NCBI GenBank assembly: GCA_030681615.1 | Contig: JAUXSA010000016.1 | Span: 1 to 64,000, forward strand | DNA length: 64,000 nucleotides | Direction of reading: 5' to 3' | Source: Bacteroidota bacterium | GTDB taxonomy: Bacteria > Bacteroidota > Bacteroidia > B-17B0 > Aurantibacillaceae | Shown here: positions 35,579-42,170 of the stretch, in pieces | Numbering within the stretch: the first letter of the stretch is position 1 | Layout of the letters: the number at the start of each line of letters is the position of its first letter | The notes under the pieces: generated by a model | Database searches by the model: none | Seen by the model: the letters and a program-made list of their open reading frames with translations, nothing else | Told to the model about the DNA's origin: nothing | Position numbers and translations under genes: made by a program

Positions 35579-37052
35579 AATAGCCTCCAGTGTTTATTGC
35601 GTCATACGAATCATTTTGATGAGAATCTTTAGTAATTGTCATATTTGCCAAAGCGCCCAATGTTACAGGCTTAACAGGAGGGCGTGGATTGATCCTGCCA
35701 ACCTGATAAGCAGTCTTATTTAATTTTTCACACAAGTACATTCCCATAGAAGGAGAACAATTTTTTCCCTGACATGCACCCATTCCAAGGCGTGTTAATA
35801 GTTTTACAGATTGAAGATCGCCCGCACCTTCTGTAATTGCTTTATCAACATCTGAGAGGCGAACTTCCTCGCATCTGCAAACTAATGTTTTATGTGTGGC
35901 AAGTTCAAGCAATCCCGACTTTACCGATGTAACTTCATTTAAATGTTTGCGAAATTTTTCAAAGGAATGAATACGAGAAAAATATTTTTCTGATCTTTTT
36001 TCTGCATCAACAGCTTGGATGGCCTCGCAATTTTGTGCGGCTTTAATGCCGGCAATTCGACCTTCTTCTTCCGCAATTATAGCACCACTTATTCTCGCAC
36101 CATCACCTACAGCAAATATTCCTTGTTGGCTTGTTTGCATCCATTCATCTCTAATTACAGTCCATCCGATACCGGGATAAAATTCATGTTTGCATTCCGC
36201 AAGTTCTGTTAGTTCGGTATTCGGAACAAATCCGAATCCTAAAGCAACAAGATCAGCATTTACAGTTTTGGTAGTATCCTCCAAAGGCTTCCAATTTTCG
36301 GGGTTTAATGCTCCATAGGTTACACTTTCTGCTTCATCCTTACCGTTAATCTTAAAAACTGTATGATTAAATAAAATTGGAATATTGTTTTGTTTTAACT
36401 CTAAAAGATCAGCTGCAATGTCATGTGCAAAATCTGCATCTCCCCATTGATTGATAAAGTCAGGTGAAGCCCACGAAGGCGAACCTGCTTCTAAAACGGC
36501 AAGCACATTAACTCCGATATCATGCAACTTGTTTGCGGTGCTTATAAGGAGTGGGCCTGTTCCTGCTATTAAGGCTGTCTCTCCCGGTTTTATAAACATT
36601 GTTTTAATGAATGATTTTACTCCGCCAACAGTCATTACTCCCGGTAGCGTCCAGCCGGGAAAAGGTACAGGTCGTTCGTATGCACCAGTTGCAATAATTA
36701 TTTGTTCCGCCTCAATTACTCCTGATGCGTCATTTGAAGACCACATTACTTCACGGTTCTTCCATACTCCCAATACAGAAGTTGAAGTAAGTATTTTTAT
36801 TTTGTCGCTAACTTCTTCTAATTCCTCATGTAATTTTTTTCCACGCTTTTGCTCGGCAGTTAGCATCTCTTTTTCTTTTACCTGAAACTCTTTTGAATTT
36901 TTTCGGTAAACCTGTCCTCCGGGAAATCTTCCTTCATCTATTAAGATACAGGAAGCACCTGCACGGGCAGCCTCTATTGCTGCACCCATTCCTGCTGGGC
37001 CAGCACCAATAATAACTATAGGTTTCCTGTTTTTCATTATACTGTTTTCCAT
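35568..37052 (-). CDS. FAD/NAD(P) oxidoreductase with BFD-like iron-sulfur domain, HcnB-like subunit
   Basis: A 494-residue protein. The N-terminal FAD motif is IVIIGAGPAGMGAAIEAARAGASCILID, followed by GRFPGGQVYR and a second nucleotide motif (ETALIAGTGPLLISTANKL). The C-terminal 100 residues hold a BFD-type [2Fe-2S] site, TLVCRCEEVRLSDV and LGMGACQGKNCSPSMG (C-x-C and C-x4-C). This is the layout of HcnB, NoxA/OoxA and the alpha subunit of hydroxyproline or proline dehydrogenases. Its start overlaps the 2Fe-2S gene by 16 bp and its end overlaps the DAO gene by 11 bp. The three products surely form one complex. Confidence 0.87.
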   Translation of the reverse strand: MENSIMKNRKPIVIIGAGPAGMGAAIEAARAGASCILIDEGRFPGGQVYRKNSKEFQVKEKEMLTAEQKRGKKLHEELEEVSDKIKILTSTSVLGVWKNREVMWSSNDASGVIEAEQIIIATGAYERPVPFPGWTLPGVMTVGGVKSFIKTMFIKPGETALIAGTGPLLISTANKLHDIGVNVLAVLEAGSPSWASPDFINQWGDADFAHDIAADLLELKQNNIPILFNHTVFKINGKDEAESVTYGALNPENWKPLEDTTKTVNADLVALGFGFVPNTELTELAECKHEFYPGIGWTVIRDEWMQTSQQGIFAVGDGARISGAIIAEEEGRIAGIKAAQNCEAIQAVDAEKRSEKYFSRIHSFEKFRKHLNEVTSVKSGLLELATHKTLVCRCEEVRLSDVDKAITEGAGDLQSVKLLTRLGMGACQGKNCSPSMGMYLCEKLNKTAYQVGRINPRPPVKPVTLGALANMTITKDSHQNDSYDAINTGGYYEK

Positions 37053-37357
37053 TTCCCTTCAGCCTGCTGTGTTTCTATAAACATACCTTCTCTAACAAAT
37101 GTCTGACAGGTTCTTGTATTTGGAATGTTATCAATTGTCATTACACATTCAAAGCACATTCCTATTCCGCAATACATTCCACGCAAACTGTTTTCTTTGG
37201 TAGTACTTCGTGAAATTCTCTGTCCATTAGCAAATAATGCTGCTGCCACACTTTCTCCTTCAAATGCCTTGACAGACTCGCCGTCAACGATTATTTCAAT
37301 TTCTTTTCCTCTTATCACTCCTTTATTAATTCGGAGATCTTTTTCTGAAGTTTTCAT
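37037..37357 (-). CDS. (2Fe-2S)-binding subunit, HcnA-like
   Basis: A 106-residue ferredoxin-fold subunit: IEIIVDGESVKAFEGESVAAALFANGQRISRST, then RGMYCGIGMCFECVMTIDNIPNTRTCQTFVREGMFIET. The four cysteines C-x4-C-x2-C-x12-C bind a plant-type [2Fe-2S] cluster. It is the first gene of the hcnABC-like trio and starts 16 bp after the P-type ATPase gene, so it is in the metal operon rather than an independent unit. Confidence 0.87.
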   Translation of the reverse strand: MKTSEKDLRINKGVIRGKEIEIIVDGESVKAFEGESVAAALFANGQRISRSTTKENSLRGMYCGIGMCFECVMTIDNIPNTRTCQTFVREGMFIETQQAEGKWKTV

Positions 37358-37373
37358 ATTGAATTTTTATATT

Positions 37374-39773
37374 TTATACTTCCACAGCTTTATAACCTTC
37401 TTCATTCAGTATTTCTTTAATCTTAATTAATTCAATTTTAGACGGTTCATATTTCAGGTAAACATGCTTTTGCCTCACTTTAGGTTTGATCTCATGGATG
37501 CCCGGCACTTTATCTAAAATGGATGTAATTCTTTCTGCACAGCCTTCGCAAACCATATTAGAAACCAATAATTCAGTTTCGGCAAGCGTCTGTTTTTCTT
37601 CGATGGGTTTACTTCGCTCTAATTTTAATGCTCTTACTCTTAAAGTATTAGCAAGTATTCCAACAATACTTACAATCATAAAAAGAATGGCAAAAACAGG
37701 AGTGATATAACCAAAGGCAGCCAACAGTATCCCTACAATATTAAATAATACCGCAACAGCTACATTTATCTGCATTGTTCTATAACTTGCTTTCCCAAGA
37801 ACTAAAGCATTATAAACATCATTAAGCCTGTCACCAATTATAATAACTCCAGCCGATTCAATAGCCACATCTGTTCCTGCGCCAACAGCAATACCCACAT
37901 CAGATTGCAACAATGCAGGGCCATCGTTTATGCCATCTCCAACCATCGCCACTTTTTTACCGGCTTTTTGTAGTTTTTCTATTTCATTCACTTTTTGCTC
38001 AGGTAAAAGTTGTGCATGTGTTTCCTTTATTCCAAGCTGCAAAGCAATATTTTCAGCGACAGCTTTTGAATCACCTGTTAGCATCACTGTATTAATATTG
38101 CGGGCATGCAAGTTTTGAAACAAGCTTTCAATTCCTTTTCTTGGGCTATCCTGTAGCGCAATTATTCCTATAATTATTTTATCTCGTAAAACTAAAATAG
38201 CAGTTTTCCCTTGTGACGAAAGTTGGTCTATATGCTTTTGCGCTTCAGCGGATATTACAGCACCCTGCTTGTCTATAAAATAAGAGTTACCAATAAATAA
38301 CTCATTACCCTCTACCGTTCCTTTTACACCTTGCCCCGGTGTTGATCGGAAATCGCTAATGGCAACAGGAGTGATGTTTTTTGATTGAGCATAAAAAACT
38401 ATTGCACCTCCTAAAGGATGTTCCGACTTCTTTTCAATAGAAGATACCCATTGCAATAATTGATTTTCTTCTACTCCAACAGGAATAACATCTGTAACCG
38501 TAGGTCTCCCGTAAGTTAATGTTCCCGTTTTATCAAATACAACGGTATCAACCTGTGCAAGCTGCTGAAATACTTCTCCTGATTTAACCAATAAACCAAT
38601 AGATATTCCTTTACCTCCGGCAATTGCAGCAAGCATTGGAGTGGTCATTCCAAGAGCGCATGGATAGCCCATTATTAAAACGGAGAGAAAAACGATTGTT
38701 GCTTGATATGGATCATGTGTAGCGATGAGCCATCCTATAAAAGATAATGCAGATAAAATAAGTACCGTAGGGCCGTAATAGTTCATGATCTTATCTGCCA
38801 TAAGCTCCAATGGAACTTTTTTATCAGAGACACGACTCATTAGTTTAATTAACTGATTTAAGAATGTGTCTTCACCCACTTTGGTAACTAAAATATGCAA
38901 TGAACCATCAAGATTTAGTGTCCCACCAATCACTTTGCTTCCTGTTTCTTTTGATGCAGGAACGGATTCGCCTGTAAAGCTTGATTCGTCCACGCTTGCA
39001 ATACCCTGAATAACTTCGCCATCCAACGGTATTCTTTCGCCCGGCTTAATAACAACGGTTTCTCCTTTGGATATGTCTGTTATATTAACTTCAACTTCAC
39101 CACCGCCTCTAATAACTGTTGCTTTTGAAGGTTGAAGATTCATTAATCCTTTGACCGCTTCTGCTGCTTTTAAATTTGTGCCGAGTTTAAAATAATTAGA
39201 AAATATGTGCAAAGACATAAGCCATGCAGCAACTGGCAAAAAGTTAGGCCAGCGTGAATCAACAAGGGAAAGTCCTCCAATAATTAATGAACCCCAAGCG
39301 GCAGAAGAAAGTAAAACATTAGCATTTACTACCCCTTTTTTAAGCACCAAAAGCGTTCTTTGTAAAACTGGCTTTCCTACCCATATAAGTACAAATAAAG
39401 CAACGATTAAACTGAATATGGTACGGTACATAACCGGAAGTCCGAAAATATTCAGTGTATCAACCAAGACAATGATAGCTGATAAACTCATTCCAAGCCA
39501 ACCTCTCCACCTCACCATTTTATGAAAGGCTTGATTTTTTGCCATCTGCTGGCTTTCAGTTGCAGAAACAGGATAACCGAGTTCTTCAACTTCCTTTGAT
39601 AATTTTTCCTTGGTAATTAAAGATGTGTCGGCATCAATTAAAATAACCCCATGAACTAAATTTACCATTACGCTCTTTACTCCGGGAAGTTTTTTTAATC
39701 CGTTCTCTACGCTCATCGTGCAGAAAGAACACATCATGCCGGATGCCTTTATTTGAATTGTTTCAGTTGCCAT
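37374..39773 (-). CDS. P1B-type heavy-metal ATPase with N- and C-terminal HMA domains and a YPC motif
   Basis: A 799-residue soft-metal exporter. HMA one is at 4-70 (SGMMCSFCTMSVENGLKKLPGV, CxxC at 15-18). Eight helices and the P-type core follow: TGES in SSFTGESVPA, DKTGTLT with phosphorylated Asp414, KSEHPLGGA (the HP motif), and MVGDGINDGPAL. HMA two is at 730-799 (VSNMVCEGCAERITSILDKVPGI). The transport-site motif in helix 6 is GYPCALGMTTP: Tyr370-Pro-Cys372 in place of CPC/SPC/TPC. Helix 7 has FNIVGILLAAFG (usual YN) and helix 8 has MIVS without the MxxSS of Cu pumps. The metal is therefore uncertain. The position with HMA proteins and a CsoR-type regulator suggests Cu/Ag or Hg. Confidence 0.9.
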   Translation of the reverse strand: MATETIQIKASGMMCSFCTMSVENGLKKLPGVKSVMVNLVHGVILIDADTSLITKEKLSKEVEELGYPVSATESQQMAKNQAFHKMVRWRGWLGMSLSAIIVLVDTLNIFGLPVMYRTIFSLIVALFVLIWVGKPVLQRTLLVLKKGVVNANVLLSSAAWGSLIIGGLSLVDSRWPNFLPVAAWLMSLHIFSNYFKLGTNLKAAEAVKGLMNLQPSKATVIRGGGEVEVNITDISKGETVVIKPGERIPLDGEVIQGIASVDESSFTGESVPASKETGSKVIGGTLNLDGSLHILVTKVGEDTFLNQLIKLMSRVSDKKVPLELMADKIMNYYGPTVLILSALSFIGWLIATHDPYQATIVFLSVLIMGYPCALGMTTPMLAAIAGGKGISIGLLVKSGEVFQQLAQVDTVVFDKTGTLTYGRPTVTDVIPVGVEENQLLQWVSSIEKKSEHPLGGAIVFYAQSKNITPVAISDFRSTPGQGVKGTVEGNELFIGNSYFIDKQGAVISAEAQKHIDQLSSQGKTAILVLRDKIIIGIIALQDSPRKGIESLFQNLHARNINTVMLTGDSKAVAENIALQLGIKETHAQLLPEQKVNEIEKLQKAGKKVAMVGDGINDGPALLQSDVGIAVGAGTDVAIESAGVIIIGDRLNDVYNALVLGKASYRTMQINVAVAVLFNIVGILLAAFGYITPVFAILFMIVSIVGILANTLRVRALKLERSKPIEEKQTLAETELLVSNMVCEGCAERITSILDKVPGIHEIKPKVRQKHVYLKYEPSKIELIKIKEILNEEGYKAVEV

Positions 39774-39794
39774 ATTCCGTAATTGAAATTTGTT

Positions 39795-40058
39795 TTAATT
39801 ATTTTGAATCTGTTGTTCTAATTTGTTGTTCTCAAAATACTTTTTGTAATCAAGTATTTTGCCGTCCACCACTACTGAAGGGACTGAGTTGATTTGATAT
39901 TCTTTGACTTTATTTATACACTCCTCATCGTTCCATTGCTCATACAAATTGTAAATTGTTACATCACAGTTTTCAAGCCCATTTACCAGCTTTATAACGG
40001 CTTCACAAAGTGGACAGCCTGCTGTGAATACTTCTATTTTTCTTCTATAATCTTTCAT
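39795..40058 (-). CDS. Thioredoxin/glutaredoxin-like protein
   Basis: An 87-residue protein with the thioredoxin fold: KIEVFTAGCPLCEAVIKLVNGLENCDVTIYNLYE ... VKEYQINSVPSVVVDGKILDYKKY. The active-site-type CPLC and the cis-Pro segment SVPSVVVDG are present. There is no signal peptide, so it is cytoplasmic. Similar small proteins accompany mercury and copper genes and may reduce or relay metal-bound thiols. It lies 21 bp upstream of the ATPase gene. Confidence 0.82.
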   Translation of the reverse strand: MKDYRRKIEVFTAGCPLCEAVIKLVNGLENCDVTIYNLYEQWNDEECINKVKEYQINSVPSVVVDGKILDYKKYFENNKLEQQIQNN

Positions 40059-40086
40059 CTTTCTTTTCTTTGAGTTCTCTGATAAT

Positions 40087-40437
40087 TTATTTTTTTGCTT
40101 CTAACACTTTTGCCTTGAATCCTCTCGCTTCAATTATTTCAATAATTTGCTTTTCAGTAATTATACTTTCATCAAAAGTAATTTCGCTATTACTGTTATC
40201 GAAAGTGGTTTTAGTTTCTATAACACCCGGAACATTTTTAAACTTTTTATCCAAGCCATCCGCGCAACCTTGCTGGCAGCTCATTCCCTTAACTTCTATG
40301 TTTACTGTTTTCATTTTTGTTTGTTTTTCGATATTACTTGTTTGATTTTTTTTGTCAGTCTGAGCTTTTGAAGGTGTAGCAAAAGCAAATAATGCAATAA
40401 GCATTAAAAAGCCTGTTGTTGATTTTAATGTTTTCAT
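40087..40437 (-). CDS. Secreted HMA-domain protein with CxxxC site
   Basis: A 116-residue protein with a signal peptide (MKTLKSTTGFLMLIALFAFATPSKAQ), a polar linker, and an HMA domain: MKTVNIEVKGMSCQQGCADGLDKKFKNVPGVIETKTTFDNSNSEITFDESIITEKQIIEIIEARGFKAKV. The metal loop is GMSCQQGC, with one extra residue between the cysteines relative to CxxC; this form is frequent in Bacteroidota. It is the first gene of the nine-gene metal run, directly behind a promoter with a C-rich operator. Confidence 0.87.
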   Translation of the reverse strand: MKTLKSTTGFLMLIALFAFATPSKAQTDKKNQTSNIEKQTKMKTVNIEVKGMSCQQGCADGLDKKFKNVPGVIETKTTFDNSNSEITFDESIITEKQIIEIIEARGFKAKVLEAKK

Positions 40438-40463
40438 TTTTTTAGTTGTTTAAGTTTATGATA

Positions 40464-40500
40464 CAAATGTAGAATGAGGGGTGGGGTGGTCTCCAAATTT
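40464..40500 (-). promoter_or_regulatory. Promoter with C-rich CsoR-type operator in front of the metal operon
   Basis: On the minus strand TACATTTG (40471-40464) is a perfect -7 box. GGAGACCACCCC starts 23 bp before it, and TTTG of the same region may serve as -33. The same word, GGAGACTACCCC, stands exactly 23 bp before the -7-like box of the regulator gene. A C/G tract next to AT-rich DNA is typical of CsoR/RcnR/FrmR operators. Confidence 0.65.
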
Positions 40501-40503
40501 TTT

Positions 40504-40869
40504 TTATTTCTTTTTGTTGTGGCGATCCACGCCTTCTCCAATCTTATCTATTTCTTTTAATTTTTTGACCAACTCCTCTATCTTGAAGCTGGGGAACTGT
40601 TTTTTTATAAACTCTATCTTTTCTTCATTCCCACAATTACCCGGGCAAGCATCTGCTACTTCCACAATTTTTATTGCAAGCGCTTTTCTATAAACCTCAT
40701 CCAGTAATAATTCATAAGCTACATCCAAGCCGCTGTTAACCGCCTTAAACTGATTAATTATATTAGCATGGTCGGATTCTTTATCAAGCATTTTGATAAG
40801 TCCGTCAACTTGACCTCTAATTATTGTAAGTCGAGTTTTGATGTCTTGCGTAAGATCTGTTGGTAGCAT
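40504..40869 (-). CDS. CsoR/RcnR-family (DUF156) metal-responsive repressor, atypical
   Basis: A 121-residue protein with the family core: DIKTRLTIIRGQVDGLIKMLDKESDHANIINQFKAVNSGLDVAYELLLDEVYRKAL. The R-L-x-I-x-G-Q-x-x-G motif is clear. The metal ligands are changed: where CsoR has Cys at the start of helix 2 there is His or Ala (DHANII), and the His/Cys pair of HLxxC is replaced by DEVYRKAL. A C-terminal extension carries CPGNC, a possible new metal site. It precedes the HMA/ATPase operon and probably represses it and itself through the shared C-rich element. Confidence 0.8.
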   Translation of the reverse strand: MLPTDLTQDIKTRLTIIRGQVDGLIKMLDKESDHANIINQFKAVNSGLDVAYELLLDEVYRKALAIKIVEVADACPGNCGNEEKIEFIKKQFPSFKIEELVKKLKEIDKIGEGVDRHNKKK

Positions 40870-40897
40870 ATTATATTTCTAGGTTTTAATTTGAAAG

Positions 40898-40931
40898 TAA
40901 AAGTAATTCCTATAGGGGGGTAGTCTCCTAA
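40898..40931 (-). promoter_or_regulatory. Promoter/operator of the CsoR-type regulator gene
   Basis: The minus strand reads GGAGACTACCCCCCTATAGG, and TACTTTTA (40905-40898) begins 23 bp after the first base of GGAGAC. Word and spacing match the operator in front of the HMA gene. The core TACCCCCCTATAG resembles published RcnR/FrmR-type operators. This suggests autoregulation. Confidence 0.6.
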
Positions 40932-41124
40932 TAATATTTATAACTTGTTGATATTCAACTGCTACATTTTCAACAAGATCTTTTTTATTTTTTTATGTAA
41001 ACAAATGAGATGTGAAAATGATTGCAATCTCTGCTGTTCAAATTACAATAAAAGATACTACTATTGAAACTTGATCAATGTTTGAAGTGAAGAACATTGC
41101 AGGCTATTTTGGCTATACTTTTTC

Positions 41125-41196
41125 TTAGTGCATACGTTCAATTCCATCGAATTGTCCTCTCACAATATGTAATCGTTTATGAGATCTGCTGTTAAA
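41125..41196 (-). pseudogene. Fragment of a second CsoR-type regulator
   Basis: A short frame between stops reads FNSRSHKRLHIVRGQFDGI and then ERMH. The R-L-x-I-x-G-Q-x-x-G-I-E-R-M pattern is the first helix of CsoR/RcnR proteins. The rest of the gene is missing. It is a remnant in a 500-bp stretch without intact genes. Confidence 0.6.
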
Positions 41197-41217
41197 TCAC
41201 CCTCTTTTGTAGAAGCT

Positions 41218-41346
41218 TAAGCAGTGGTTGTTCCTTCCGTTTTCGTATAAGGGCAATCAGTAGTTCCTTTTTTTAGGACAATTTTTTAATAAAGGGCATT
41301 CAGCAGTTCCTTTTTTAGGACAATCTTTAATTAATGGGCAATCTGG
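41218..41346 (-). pseudogene. Cys-rich repeat remnant (CPxxKxCPKKGT units)
   Basis: Across one frameshift, these bases encode three units of the type D/E-C-P-L-x-K-x-C-P-K-K-G-T, ending DCPYTKTEG. The shift lies at a poly-A tract that has one more A than its sister repeat. The DNA itself is a tandem repeat of about 45 bp. There is no start codon. It looks like the 3' part of a small Cys-rich metal-binding protein, lost after decay. Confidence 0.55.
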
Positions 41347-41373
41347 TTATTTCAGAGTAAACGGTTTAGTGTA

Positions 41374-41721
41374 TTACAATTTCTTACAGCAGGAGTGAAG
41401 GTTTGCGTATGCCTTCGAGTCAGCAGGTATATCATCAGCATCGTAACCCGCCATCGTAATCGCTTTACGAATTTTTGCAGGAGAGGTTTTGGTCGGATTA
41501 TAAACCACTGTTATAAAATTGGTTTTAAGGTCAAGTGTTTTTTCCTGTAAACCATCCACTTTTGACAGCGCTTTACTAATGGTGGCTTTGCACATTCCAC
41601 ACACAGCAGATGTTTTTATTTTAACTTTTACTGAAGTAGCATCGCCTTTTTTTTGCGCAAAGAGTGATGAAACACTCATCAAGGCAACTAAAAGTAGGGA
41701 GATAAACATTTTTGTTTTCAT
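41374..41721 (-). CDS. Secreted HMA-domain protein with C-terminal CC
   Basis: A 115-residue exported protein. Signal peptide: MKTKMFISLLLVALMSVSSLFAQ. HMA domain: VKVKIKTSAVCGMCKATISKALSKVDGLQEKTLDLKTNFITVVYNPTKTSPAKIRKAITMAGYDADDIPADSKAYANLHSCCKKL. The metal loop is AVCGMC (CxxC), and the tail SCC adds two thiols, as in some mercury-binding proteins. It lies between decayed metal genes at the end of the mer region. It may belong to the mer transcript or have been left alone by decay around it. Confidence 0.85.
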   Translation of the reverse strand: MKTKMFISLLLVALMSVSSLFAQKKGDATSVKVKIKTSAVCGMCKATISKALSKVDGLQEKTLDLKTNFITVVYNPTKTSPAKIRKAITMAGYDADDIPADSKAYANLHSCCKKL

Positions 41722-41754
41722 TTTTTTGAGGTTTAATGAGCAATAATTAATTGG

Positions 41755-42027
41755 TTATTTTTCAAGTGCCATTCCACATTTTGGGCAGTCGCCTAGTTTT
41801 GTCTGATTCGATTTCGGAGTGCATTGAGCAGGTTAGGTAGTCTTTGCCGCCAGATTCTCTTTTCCTGCGGGACCGCCTTCAAACCATGTAGTTTTTAACC
41901 TGGTTTCACTTATAATTCGCTGTGCAATTGACCGTAATTGAAAGTCAGATAATTCTTGTAAATCAACGGCTTTATCATTCTCTGTTCCATTTAGAATTAT
42001 AAAATCAATTAACTCCTGCCTTTCCAT
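41755..42027 (-). pseudogene. Decayed gene ending in a heavy-metal-binding (HMBD) domain, two frame changes
   Basis: The first 64 codons are open (MERQELIDFIILNGTENDKAVDLQELSDFQLRSIAQRIISE ... KENLAAKTT-stop). In a second frame, overlapping the stop, comes DYLTCSMHSEIESDKT. A third frame then gives LGDCPKCGMALEK-stop. Joined, the last two match the HMBD pattern YTCPMHPxxxSDKPGxCPKCGMAL. So the gene needs two frame corrections. A start at 42027 may still give a 64-residue product; I do not recognise its N-terminal part. Confidence 0.6.
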
Positions 42028-42032
42028 TGCTA

Positions 42033-42146
42033 TTATTTAAAAATCATTTTCTGTTTTCTTACCGCATTTAAAATAGCCAACAATGCCACACCTACATCAG
42101 CAAACCAGCTTCCCATACTTTTATTGATGAATTTCTGCTCTTTCAT
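42033..42146 (-). pseudogene. C-terminal tail of a P-type ATPase (37 codons)
   Basis: A 37-codon frame reads MKEQKFINKSMGSWFADVGVALLAILNAVRKQKMIFK. ADVGVALLAILNAVR is the end of heavy-metal P-type ATPases of the ZntA/CadA kind (family: ADMGxxLLVxLNxLRL). The frame starts with ATG 24 bp after the merA stop, so it could be expressed as a membrane micro-protein. As a family match it is only the last helix of a lost ATPase. Confidence 0.55.
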
Positions 42147-42170
42147 GGTTTATTTTAAACGCACTATTTT

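Noticed and set aside
34340-37357. Naming the three-gene set hcnA, hcnB, hcnC outright
   Set aside because: The same architecture is shared by hydroxyproline, proline and opine dehydrogenases; sequence alone does not prove cyanide synthesis.
41755-42027. Programmed ribosomal frameshifting in the HMBD-type gene
   Set aside because: Two separate frame changes are needed, and I see no slippery heptamer followed by a clear structure; decay is simpler.
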